This document shows positions 58,401 to 64,000 of a stretch of 64,000 bases of DNA, one piece after another. Position numbers and translations under genes: made by a program. This DNA is from Tretioscincus oriximinensis (Eukaryota; Chordata; Lepidosauria; Squamata; Gymnophthalmidae): the NCBI GenBank assembly GCA_022410635.1, contig JAJVDF010000016.1, positions 4,058,780-4,122,779 of the forward strand, in the 5' to 3' direction. The notes beneath the pieces were generated by a model. That model searched no databases. It was not told the origin of the DNA and worked only from the letters and a program-made list of their open reading frames with translations. The first letter of the stretch is position 1, and each line of letters begins with the position of its first letter.

Positions 58401-60200
58401 GCAGGCAAGCATGGGAATGGTTTCTGGGGCTTGTGATGTCATGAGAATACCAAGATGTGTTGAGGACCGAGAAGGAACTGTGAGGAAGACTGAAGGTAAA
58501 TGGGGAAATAGTTGTGAATATATTGCCTTGCCCGAAGGCTTACATCTATTCTATCTTCCCCATCAGATTAGAGGTGATACTCATGAATTGCTTTTGAAAA
58601 ACTGAATTGGCTGATCTGAGGCCAACAGAGAGCCCTCACCTCTCTCCGTAGCTGACATAGAGCTTCGAGAACATATCTCTCGCATGAAAGACCATCTTTT
58701 AATGTCTGTTCTATTTGTGTCCCAATTCACCCCTGGCCTTCACAATTACTAGTGTGTCTGGAAAGTGTAGTTTGTAGAGTTGAAAAAAGGAAACCACTCC
58801 ATTTATAACATTTGTATCCTGCCCTTCACTTGGAGGTCCCTGAGCGAATTGAAACATATCTGATCAATTGCAGAGAACGCACTCGGTGAAACNAGTCATA
58901 ACATTGATAAGAATTTACTTGCAGACTCAAATCAAGAAAATGCCCATTTTTTCAAAAAGTGATTTTTAAATGTTTGACACTATTTCAGCCTAATAATATA
59001 TTTTAACATAATATTTTTACCAAAATGGGCTGCTTCTTAAAATCGTTTTATGTGTGACATAAGTGGATAAAATGTTCTATGTTATTCTTGGATTTTAGTT
59101 TCTTTGGGATTTGGGGTCAATCTAGTAAAAAAAGTGGTTGAAGTTTCTTAGCCTCTTAATTTTATGATCTTAAGTTACTGAAAATAATGTACAAGAACAA
59201 GAAAAAATGTATGAAGTGTTGTGATAGAAGTGAATAAAATTAAATATAATTTGGGGAGGTATCAATATTGACTTTTAAGGTCCTTAGCAGCTTGGGTCCC
59301 AAATATCTGAATACCCTGTTTGCACCTTAAGATCTTCTCATGATGTCCTCTTGTCAGTTCCACCTTCTTTGGCCATCAAAGGGGTGTAATTACATGGCAA
59401 AGCCTTCTTTGTGGAAGCCCCCAGATTATGGAGTGGCCTCCCCTTTGAGTGTGTCAGGCACCTATGCTGTTCATATTTAGATACCTGGTGAAAATGCACC
59501 TGTTCATGTTGGTCTTTGGCTGAGCGAACCCTCTGTTCTTTCTGACACTATTAATATATTTAACTGTAAAGAATGACTGTTTAGTTTAACTTTATTTTAT
59601 TTGTTTTTATTATTTTTCGAATGTGATCCACGCTGAGACCTCTAGTATGCAGCATAGTATAAATATAAGTCAGTTAGTGAGTAAATAAGTAAATAAATAA
59701 ATTAAATAAATAAACATGGTTCCCTCAAAGGACATTCCCCAAACATTCTCCTTCCAAAATATCAATAGGGATATTAAAGCTGACTTGTCCTGCTAAATAC
59801 TGACACCTGGTAACTCTAACGAAACAAGATAATTAGCAATGTCTGCATGTTACTTTGGATGTTAGTGACAGTGTGTATTACAGATGGATGTCTCGTGACC
59901 TTTCTTGAAATAGGATCTTGAGTCATTTTTTNAAAAATCTGATCAAACCAAGCTACTTTTCTTTTCTATGAGCTTAACTCTCCATTTGAAAAACTACAAT
60001 GCAGTGTGTAAGATTGTTGTCTCATCTCTTCCACAGTTATGGTTACTAAATTCCGACACACTGTTGGCTGACTCATGGAGCAAAGGAAACAGCATTTCCA
60101 CTTTCTATGAGCATGATGTGTCATCAGATACAAAGTCTTTAGAAATTCAAAGAGCAATCAAAATCCTTTACCATCCATGCATCAAAAACAGAAATAAAGA
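37418..60200 (+). CDS. UBE3D: UBE3D (UBE2C-binding E3 ubiquitin ligase), 8 of about 9 coding exons
   Basis: E3 ubiquitin-protein ligase of the HECT_2 family that binds the E2 enzyme UBE2C (UbcH10). The human protein has 389 residues (family knowledge). Spliced CDS: 37418-37482, 39016-39212, 42106-42196, 46151-46373, 53485-53554, 54819-54888, 57209-57317, 60037-60200. This is 989 nt with consistent phases and no stop. It encodes MDDVAVFLEIRQRMQNALLI at the start, FYCQSCG in exon 3, EEWCCHPNPF in exon 4, ERVICKCCKMFLGE in exon 5 and LWLLNSDTL at the exon 7/8 join. The second Cys of EEWCCHP (residue 136) aligns with human Cys144, reported as needed for UBE2C binding. The final HECT-like exon must lie beyond 64 kb. 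It is divergent from DOP1A. Confidence 0.95.
37490..38725. other. UBE3D intron 1, mostly unrecognised
   Basis: AT-rich, with no exon or repeat signatures before the hairpin element at 38742. Confidence 0.4.
38742..38881 (+). mobile_element. Small retroposed hairpin element with 13-bp target-site duplication
   Basis: The direct repeat attctacaataat occurs at 38729-38741 and 38882-38894. The 140-bp insert contains a perfect 25-bp inverted repeat (38773-38797 and 38857-38881; starts gtccagcaaaggagctag). It also has the 'agactaact..cataagctttcgtaga.acttcttcag' motif common in reptile repeats. It is too short to code. Confidence 0.65.
39016..39212 (+). CDS. UBE3D: UBE3D coding exon 2
   Basis: 197 nt, phase 2 to phase 1. 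It encodes GLKPERCPTDVTVMPSWIEL, then LPPEVRIVPSTCRGLQYVPE and DGLHMRLLVQAGLNA. Acceptor aattcatttag, donor GCAA|GTAAGA. Confidence 0.94.
39695..39804. mobile_element. Small foldback element
   Basis: 'gttaccacaaaaaaaggggacag' at the left and 'ctgtcctgtgtttttgtgataac' at the right are inverted copies with a few mismatches. A related block ('ttttaattactgtggaaaa') is at about 34675. Confidence 0.5.
39825..40045. repeat. SINE relics: plus-strand copy then minus-strand tail
   Basis: 39825-39975 has 'tctggatgaccttaggctagtcacattctcc' and 'agctccacctatgtcacaaagg', then 'aaagcagggtataaaaactg' (plus). 39985-40045 is a reverse LINE/SINE tail, '(ttta)n catttctataccaccctatacccaaaggtctccggg'. Confidence 0.6.
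40660..40935 (-). repeat. tRNA-derived SINE, family A, with GAT/GAA tail
   Basis: Low end 'gatgatgacgatgatgatgaagaagaactgggtttttatatcccacttttctc', then 'cagtctgttgcaatttcttgtaattcttgctttcaaatggctggg' and 'gtccgacacagagcctcag'. The head is truncated. Confidence 0.75.
40945..42100. other. UBE3D intron 2, second half, nothing recognised
   Basis: The 139-residue plus frame at 41503-41922 has no recognisable domain. No repeat identified. Confidence 0.4.
42106..42196 (+). CDS. UBE3D: UBE3D coding exon 3
   Basis: 91 nt, phase 1 to phase 2. It encodes LGSFGHDVLKSNKSYTFYCQ followed by SCGNRAINNR. The CQSCG cysteine pair is conserved. Acceptor atatcatttcag, donor ACCG|GTAAGT. Confidence 0.93.
42925..43085. 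mobile_element. Palindromic repeat
   Basis: 'tagggttgccatacgttccag' start. The internal hairpin 'cccagatttttacgttccctg' faces 'cagggaatgtaaaaatccggg' across a 9-base loop. Probably a MITE. Confidence 0.4.
43911..44096 (-). repeat. CR1/L3-like LINE 3' end, young copy
   Basis: 'ttaagaacataagaacataagaagagccatattgg' through 'gtcctgcctgttgctc'. Over about 180 bp it differs from the copy at 10430 at only a few positions. The truncation is abrupt. Confidence 0.8.
45390..45657 (-). repeat. tRNA-derived SINE, family B
   Basis: Reverse copy: '(ttta)n', 'ccgccttatacctgaagatctctgggcagcc', 'gtggcccaagatcacccagctggc', 'gaaatcaaaccgggagactacc', and head 'taaccactatatcaaactggctc'. Confidence 0.85.
45844..46075 (-). 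repeat. Bov-B LINE relic (ORF2 C-terminus)
   Basis: The plus-strand text 'tcatgtccaatacttcatgacttcatggatcatagcatac', 'cctcctgaagtttgctcaagttaatgttcattgcctccatggc' and 'cagccccagggtcctttccaacaaattct' is the reverse complement of the Bov-B ORF end. In mammals and squamates that end encodes a 'RRMRWLD..MD.NLS.LQE' type sequence. Stops show decay. Bov-B is widespread in squamates. Confidence 0.75.
46151..46373 (+). CDS. UBE3D: UBE3D coding exon 4
   Basis: 223 nt, phase 2 to phase 0. It encodes ILPLPCENWADLVEEWCCHP, NPFNNSLLKPQKDDCLLGHN and ends TTLPTSGDSVE. It contains the cysteine aligned to human Cys144. Acceptor atatttctcag, donor TGAG|GTGAGT. Confidence 0.95.
46525..46600 (+). repeat. CR1/L3-like LINE fragment
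   Basis: 'tggaagtctatacaatcatgcatggcattgataaggtgaatagagaaac' matches in reverse the 50.46-50.51 kb element (encoded VYKIMHGMDRVNRE). The same insertion continues at 47020 after an inserted L2 copy. Confidence 0.65.
46633..47015 (-). repeat. L2-type LINE 3' portion, relatively intact
   Basis: '(ttta)n aaaagatttttaccccgcccttccccccgaaggtgtccagggcggc' tail. Reading upstream in reverse: 'aggcgcctggtaaagacctatctcttcac', 'ggaggctgttccataatatcggggcc', 'agaaggctcttccccgcg'. GC-richer and less decayed than other L2 copies here. Confidence 0.7.
47020..47325 (+). repeat. CR1/L3-like LINE fragments with an inverted segment
   Basis: 'tggcagcctgcatagctttaagacagaattagacaactt', then an inverted 'cctaatcctgtcttaaacctatccagactctcagctactacc', then again 'tagctggcagtctggatagttttcagacaggattagacaa'. 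Same family in both orientations, implying two insertions or an internal inversion. Confidence 0.5.
47330..49175. other. UBE3D intron 4, unrecognised sequence
   Basis: No exon or identifiable repeat. The open frame at 48736-48930 has no family resemblance. Confidence 0.4.
49180..50103 (-). repeat. L1-type LINE, ORF2 C-terminus and 3' end
   Basis: Minus strand: WTITEWHKYMIDFMKFDLLR and CQYRGLYIHMWANCPFRVTF, the cysteine/HMWW-type block at the end of L1 ORF2. It has an A-rich 3' end at the low coordinate. It is the downstream half of the element that resumes at about 50990. Confidence 0.65.
50104..50980 (-). mobile_element. CR1/L3-like LINE copy inserted in an L1 relic
   Basis: The minus-strand frame 50394-50726 reads MALYKSMVRPHLEYCVQFWS, then PHLKKDIMELKKEQKRVTRM and LQHLGLFSLKRQHFRGDLIE. 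This is the C-terminal end of a CR1/L2-group reverse transcriptase ORF. Its 3' UTR runs to 50104 and ends in the tandem 'cttatgttcttatgttctt'. It is the longest copy of the family in the window and the reference for the fragments at 10430, 43911 and 62045. Confidence 0.8.
50990..52450 (-). repeat. L1-type LINE relic, ORF2 endonuclease end and RT C-terminus
   Basis: Minus strand from high to low: about 52400 'LNRLVEGDVIVEGDCNIDM' (endonuclease GDFN-like), about 52180 'GSIWLSDHASF' (endonuclease SDHAP-like), about 52020 'LKATTRGLCLQQDIRKK'. Then 51937-51569 has IKKIKYLGVMI, WSTLTKIRAINMMVLPKFLY and QALPASIPNSMLRELDKIIK (end of RT). The RT core between is missing. Internally deleted and inactive. 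Confidence 0.75.
52480..52870 (+). repeat. CR1/L3 3' terminus followed by an L2 fragment
   Basis: 52485-52545: 'gtggatgctggactagatggtctgtggcctgatttcagtaggagtcttcttatgttca' (CR1/L3 3' end). 52555-52870: 'ttcaaggttcttacaaaagct', 'gttggccccaaatatataaggaagcat', 'gaagatgcacctttttac' (L2, compare 4370-4640). Confidence 0.55.
52880..53480. other. UBE3D intron 4, 3' end, nothing recognised
   Basis: AT-rich, with no repeat identified. Confidence 0.4.
53485..53554 (+). CDS. UBE3D: UBE3D coding exon 5
   Basis: 70 nt, phase 0 to phase 1: NPNTNERVICKCCKMFLGEV then VPS. Corresponds to mammalian NTKVICKRCKVMLGE. Acceptor gtcctatag, donor TCAG|GTATGC. Confidence 0.93.
54225..54390. repeat. Dispersed repeat with 'gttagtctctaagatgct' motif
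   Basis: 'agagcatcttagagacttag' at the left and 'gttagtctctaagatgctatgag' at the right are inverted. Between them is 'atgaactttcacagtcaacttcttcag'. Related sequence occurs at 61350-61470 and at 38742. Confidence 0.45.
54819..54888 (+). CDS. UBE3D: UBE3D coding exon 6
   Basis: 70 nt, phase 1 to phase 2: VVKYYFTELLVQPSENSFNP then IPR. Acceptor tttggatttag, donor CAAG|GTGCTA (a GT donor with a weak +3 to +6 context). Confidence 0.92.
55255..55365 (+). repeat. Possible SINE with tRNA-like head and Bov-B-like tail
   Basis: 'gtctctagctcagtaatgg' (A-box-like) and 'ggcgacgcggccatggagtcaattcgacaatctta' (Bov-B/Sauria-type end). Very short and diverged. Confidence 0.3.
55370..57200. other. UBE3D intron 6, mostly unrecognised
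   Basis: Contains a short (CA)n tract at 56577-56594 and a run of G at 56361-56370. No exon or clear repeat otherwise. Confidence 0.4.
57209..57317 (+). CDS. UBE3D: UBE3D coding exon 7
   Basis: 109 nt, phase 2 to phase 0: ILFIQSVVAQCLIQLSSTRC, then TFRFIIQGTDGTTYIL. Very close to the mammalian exon. Acceptor ccaaaacag, donor ATTG|GTATGT. Confidence 0.95.
57600..57662 (+). repeat. CR1/L3-like LINE 3' terminus
   Basis: 'aggccactgtgtgagatagaatgctggac' and 'cagcagggttcgtcttatgttca', the plus-strand end of the family at 62.05 kb. Confidence 0.6.
57665..58515. other. UBE3D intron 7, unrecognised
   Basis: No exon or repeat recognised. Confidence 0.35.
58520..58735 (-). repeat. tRNA-derived SINE, family A, diverged
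   Basis: 'ccgaaggcttacatctattctatcttccccatcagatta', then 'catagagcttcgagaacatatctctcgcatgaaagacc' (head with B-box-like part). The 3' tail is truncated. Confidence 0.55.
59255..59705 (+). repeat. L2-type LINE 3' portion
   Basis: 'ttttaaggtccttagcagcttgggtcccaaatatctga', 'gtggaagcccccagattatggagtggcctccc', 'tacctggtgaaaatgcacctgttc', ending 'ctgagacctctagtatgcagcatagtataaatataag' and (AAAT)n. Confidence 0.7.
60037..60200 (+). CDS. UBE3D: UBE3D coding exon 8
   Basis: 164 nt, phase 0 to phase 2: LWLLNSDTLLADSWSKGNSI and ending AIKILYHPCIKNRNKE. Acceptor cttccacag, donor AAGA|GTAAGT. The following exon is not found before 64000. Confidence 0.94.
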
Positions 60201-60717
60201 GTAAGTGCTAACTCTATAATGTTTTCTGTTGATTGTATTCAAATTGCCTTTCTAATATATATTGATATTTGCCATTGCAGTTTCTGATTAAGCTAATGAA
60301 AGACATTACATAATTGTGTTATTTCAATTAAGTTTGAAAATGGTCAAAGCTATAAATGCCAGGGAGCTGTCCTTAAATTTATTATTATGCAGGGGACTAT
60401 TTATTTAAAGCTTCTTTAATTTTAACAACCCTTATTGCACTCCATACTCTGAGCAGTGTTTTCTGGAGAAAATGGAAAAAAAAACTTTTCATTGCTTCAT
60501 TGTTTTGTTTTTCTGCCTACTGATTGTATGATTTGGTATGACCATATATTTAAGTATGCATATATGACTTATTCTCCCTATTAGCAAGCTTTAGAGGTGA
60601 CTTTGCCTCAAGCATATATGTTGTGTAAAATTTTCATCAGCTTCTTTTGACAAGGAAGAAATCTGNTTTGAACACCTTTTTGTTCTGTTCCATTCCTAAA
60701 TTTACTGTACATTTTTC

Positions 60718-60906
60718 TACGCTGACCAGATGACCCAGAGGGTTTGAAAACCTAGTTTGGGGGTACCTCCCAGTTTTTTCTGAGAAAAATGTTTTTTTAA
60801 TGTTTTTTTCAAAAAAAATTTCCTCAGAAAAAAACGGGGAGGCACCCCAAAAATGATTTTTCAACCCACCCACCCACCCCACAAAAGGGGTAATCTGGTC
60901 AGCCTA
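60718..60906. mobile_element. Foldback MITE-like element
   Basis: Ends 'tacgctgaccagatgac' and 'gtaatctggtcagccta'. Arms 'gggggtacctcccagttttttctgag' and 'ctcagaaaaaaacggggaggcacccc' are inverted. Same family as 24871-25080 and 9104-9716. Confidence 0.75.
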
Positions 60907-61104
60907 ATCTATTCATATTTGAGAAACCTTGGTATCTCTTATTTTAGAACAAGTGAAGCTTCTCATAAAATTAGCAAACATGAGACGTTTTCTTAACTAA
61001 ACTAGTCTTTCAAAGGTCTAGGTTTTTTAAAAAAAAATAAAACAACATATTTTTTAAGAAATTAAGAACTTCTAATGGATTTTCCCATTTCATAAAATAG
61101 CATA

Positions 61105-61225
61105 ATTAATTAATTTACATATTCCACCCTATACCCAAAGGTCCCCGGGTGGATCACAATAAAAAAATAATAAAACAGATTAAAATAGAACAATTTAAAA
61201 CATACAATAGTCTAAAAACACATTA
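61105..61225 (-). repeat. L2-type LINE 3' end
   Basis: 'tttacatattccaccctatacccaaaggtccccgggtggatcacaat' followed by an AT-rich 3' UTR; reverse orientation. Confidence 0.55.
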
Positions 61226-61299
61226 AGGCCTTCAAGGAACAGGAAACACACACANACATAGAGTTTGTTTCAAATTAATTTATTTCCATGAAAACTCAT

Positions 61300-61510
61300 A
61301 CCGTTCATTGTAGATGAAAAAATCTGGAAACATTTCCTGCCGTCTACCTTTCTTCTGTTAGTCTCCAAGCCCCCTTGATGGACTTTCTGAACTAAGACCA
61401 ACATGGCTGTTTCTCCAAAATCAACATTTTCTTGTTAGTCTCTAAGGTGCTATGAGATCCCTTTCCTAGGAATTCTGAATTCAGACTAATATAGCTACTT
61501 CTTTGAGTTA
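61300..61510. repeat. Dispersed repeat with 'gttagtctctaaggtgct' motif
   Basis: Two tandem degenerate copies: 'cttctgttagtctccaagc...ctaagaccaacatggctgtttc' and 'cttgttagtctctaaggtgctatgag...cagactaatatagctactt'. Same motif as 54225-54390 and 17190-17215. Confidence 0.45.
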
Positions 61511-61514
61511 TATT

Positions 61515-62040
61515 TTAATTATAGTTTACCTATTATGCAAATGTTTGCTCCTAATTGGCTTTAGTCTTGAATGAAAAAATATAAGCAAACTTGGCTACTC
61601 TACTTGGCTATCATTGAGCACTCCATTTTTTGTAAGTTGAAAACATCAGCCATAAGTCAGCAAAAATACAGAACTTTGCTGGATCACAAGTTGCATTTCA
61701 GTTGACTTTTTAATTCTTTCCGTGTTGTTCTTGGGTTGATTTAGTGTGTTTACTTTCTTTATTTTGCACGATATTACTTCTCTTTCTTATGAGTTGCATT
61801 GAATGTGACAAGGAACCAATTTACATGCTAATAATCTTTATACCCTTTGGAAGCTTTGGATAGTATGAAAAATGTCTCTCAAGTTTGCAAATGCATAGTA
61901 GGACTATTGATTTACAGCTATTTTTCATTTTTAGGATGCAGTTCTTGCGCATCATGTGTTAAGAACAAAACTGGCTTGAGACTAGGGCTTCCACCATGAT
62001 ACTTATCAATTATTATGTGATGATTGTAGCTTCCATTGTC
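61515..62040. other. UBE3D intron 8, unrecognised
   Basis: No exon or repeat recognised. Confidence 0.35.
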
Positions 62041-62044
62041 TCTA

Positions 62045-62480
62045 TTACATAAGAACATAAGAGGAGCCCTGCTGAATCGGGCCAAGACCATCTAGTCCAC
62101 CATTCTGTCTCACACAGAGGCCCGCCAATTGCTTCTGGGCAGTCTGGAATAGAAAAAGGCAAAATCTTCACCTCTTAAAGGAAATAATTTTTCTCTATTC
62201 ACCTTATCCATCCCGTGCAAAATTTTATACATTTCAATTAGATCACCTTTCAAACACCATCTTTCAAAGCTGAAGAGGTGCAGATGTTGTAGCCTGACTT
62301 CATAAGGCCGTGCTCCAGCCCCTTGGTAATTCTTGTTGCCCTTTTCTACATCTTCTCTAATTCCACAATACTTTTTTTGAGGTGTGATGACCAGAACTGA
62401 ACACAGTGTTCCAGATGTGGTCTCACTATAGATTTATAAAGAGTCAAAACAACACTTGCTGACTTGTTTTCGATTATTGT
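62045..62480 (-). repeat. CR1/L3-like LINE 3' portion
   Basis: 'acataagaacataagaggagccctgctgaatcggg' 3' end. Upstream in reverse: 'tttttctctattcaccttatccatcccgtgc' and 'gatgaccagaactgaacacagtgttccagatgtggtctcactatag'. Collinear with 50104-50740 apart from an internal deletion. Confidence 0.75.
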
Positions 62481-63189
62481 ATCTTCGTGCTAGTTAAAAG
62501 CTGACCGTAGTTTGAGTCCAACAAGCTCTGAAGGGCTATTATTCAGCTATTCGTAAAATACATAGCTGCAAAAAAACTTTTTAAAATAAATTTATATTTT
62601 TGTAAATTTTATTTTTTATGATAATAAGCGGATATCATGGCACATTTGAAGGCTTCTACTTTAGAAAGATGACATACTAGTAGTAGTGTAGCTGCAGAGA
62701 ATCTTTGAATGATATAAATTTATTTGAATAAGCTCAAGGCTGCCTATAACAAGGAATAGAAAACAAGACAATGCATTATTAATACAAAACACAAAAATAC
62801 AAAAAATGCAAATTAAATACAGGAGAAAGAAAAATATATTAATCTCCTGGGAACCTCTGCACAGAGCTTTGTGCTGTGTCTCAGTCTCACAACCTGGCAG
62901 GTTTCTTGAATAGAGGGGAAAACAAGGCAGGGGTTGAGTCAAGGTAGGTGTTAGATGAATCCTGTTGAATTCAGTCACCTACTGCCAGCNACTACACTTT
63001 AACCATTTGTTAAAATGGGAAGAGGCAAAAGCATGAATAGACACAGAAGTACTATCTCCACTAAACTATTCCTAATTTCTGTTTCCATGAAGCCCTGCCA
63101 GTACGGGCAATTACAATTAGTATTGCTAGCATGGCATTTTGGATTAAATGGTGGGCTTTGGGAGCCACTTAACCATAATAGTGGTGGCA

Positions 63190-63480
63190 GCAGTAGTAGG
63201 ACTGTGTTTTTATACTCCGCTTTTTTCACCTAAAGGGACTCAAAGTGGCTTACAAGATTTTTTGCCTAAAGGCTTACATTCTCCATATCACATCGTGGTG
63301 GATCCCATTTATCTAGTCGCAGTCTAATTCAATTTCTTGCAATTCTTGCTTTCAAATAGCTGTGTTTGCTAGAGCTGCGGGCTAGTAAAAAGTGCTCACT
63401 CCTCACATATGACACAGGGCCTCAAAAACCGATCTCTCAGATGAAAGACTGGCTCTTAGCNGACTGTGTCATTTGTGCCT
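63190..63480 (-). repeat. tRNA-derived SINE, family A, with variable triplet tail
   Basis: Low end '(gtg/gca/gta) aggactgtgtttttatactccgcttttttcacctaaagggactcaaagtggc', middle 'cagtctaattcaatttcttgcaattcttgctttcaaatagctg', head 'cacagggcctcaaaaaccgatctctcag...gtgcctgc'. Directly abuts the PRDM-like segment. Confidence 0.75.
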
Positions 63481-63490
63481 GCTTACATAG

Positions 63491-63672
63491 GAAGCTAATT
63501 AGATGCCGCCTCAACTTGCCTCTAGGGCTGCATATCGGCCCTTCTGGCATTCCTAAAGCTGGCATTGGAATCTGGAATGAAGGAGCATTTCTTCTCCAAG
63601 GAACACATTTTAGACCTTATGAAGGGACAATAACAGAAGATGAAGAAGAGATGGTTGTACGTGGCTGGTATG
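63491..63672 (+). pseudogene. PRDM7/PRDM9-type SET-domain fragment (orphan exon or exon relic)
   Basis: The plus-strand frame reads [20 protein letters not shown] then [20 protein letters not shown] and EDEEE. This matches the start of the PR/SET domain of PRDM9/PRDM7 (mammals: [20 protein letters not shown] then NEASDLPLGLHFGPYEG). PRDM9 is the meiotic H3K4/K36 methyltransferase that places recombination hotspots. About 46 codons align without a stop; similarity fades after EDEEE, and a TGA follows at about 63683. A possible acceptor (gcctgcttacatag) precedes it, abutting a SINE. The normally conserved FGPYEG is FRPYEG. It lies in the last UBE3D intron in the same orientation. It may be a diverged exon of a gene extending past 64 kb, or a decayed duplicate. 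Confidence 0.55.
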
Positions 63673-63689
63673 GTTTGTCCCTGTGATGG

Positions 63690-64000
63690 TTTGATATCTC
63701 TTTAAGTATGTTTGCTGAGTCATGATAGGGAACAGCTGGTGAAAGGGAAAATAAAAAGGGAGTGAGAAAGAGAGGATGGAGAGAGGATGGTTTGGAGGCA
63801 AGAGAGTGCCACGAGAAGGTGAGAAGAGGAGTGGAAGACAAGGAGCTGCCGTGGATGGGATGGAAGCCGGAAAAGGACAAAGGGTATGTCAATGTATCGG
63901 CTAGGCCCATCAAGAGGGAAGGTGGAAGCTGGGTGAAGAATCCAACCCGACTACCCCAAGGCGGAGTGGGAGTAGAACTAATGGACTTTGTTGTAAATAT
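63690..64000. other. Purine-rich sequence at window end, unclassified
   Basis: Begins 'tgatggtttgatatctctttaag', then a long G/A-rich stretch and 'ccccaaggcggagtgggagtagaac'. It could be the edge of an LTR-like or other repeat; it cannot be decided from one end. Confidence 0.3.

Noticed and set aside
60201..63190. Last UBE3D exon within the window
   Set aside because: No sequence resembling the conserved C-terminal end of UBE3D was found; only LINE, MITE and unclassified sequence.

Overview
This is a stretch of nuclear DNA from a vertebrate, most likely a squamate reptile (lizard, gecko or snake). It has few, widely spaced, phase-consistent exons in AT-rich introns. Its repeats are CR1/L3-like, L2-like, L1 and Bov-B LINEs plus at least two tRNA-derived SINE families, one SINE resembling the squamate-typical Sauria SINE, and several foldback DNA elements. 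There are no operons, CRISPR arrays or bacterial signals. The species call rests on repeat content and protein similarity judged by eye.

Two protein genes lie head to head. On the minus strand, DOP1A (DOPEY1) occupies about 35.3 kb down to position 737. A GC-rich, CpG-rich block (about 34.98-35.5 kb) holds a likely promoter and non-coding first exon. The start codon is at 29998, and 14 coding exons (864 codons, about the first third of the protein) run leftward; the rest lies beyond position 1. On the plus strand, UBE3D starts with an ATG at 37418 and has 8 coding exons up to 60200 (329 codons plus 2 nt). Its last exon, carrying the C-terminal HECT-like end, is not in the window. All exon phases join correctly and no stop or frameshift was seen. 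The same divergent pair exists in mammals (human chromosome 6q14). The proteins are not known to work together: DOP1A acts in Golgi/endosome membrane traffic, UBE3D in ubiquitination.

Layout: 1-30 kb, DOP1A exons with intronic CR1/L3, L2, L1 and SINE copies. 30-35 kb, DOP1A first intron with a 5'-inverted L1 insertion and CR1 and SINE relics. 35-37.4 kb, promoter area, a SINE with a long ATT/ATC triplet array, and nested palindromic elements. 37.4-60.2 kb, UBE3D exons with nested LINEs (notably an L1 relic split by a CR1/L3-like copy at 49.2-52.4 kb) and a Bov-B relic. 60.2-64 kb, last UBE3D intron, which contains an unexpected fragment resembling the PRDM7/PRDM9 SET domain at about 63.49-63.67 kb.

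Roughly 80 isolated N bases are scattered through the window; none falls in any of the 22 coding exons identified.
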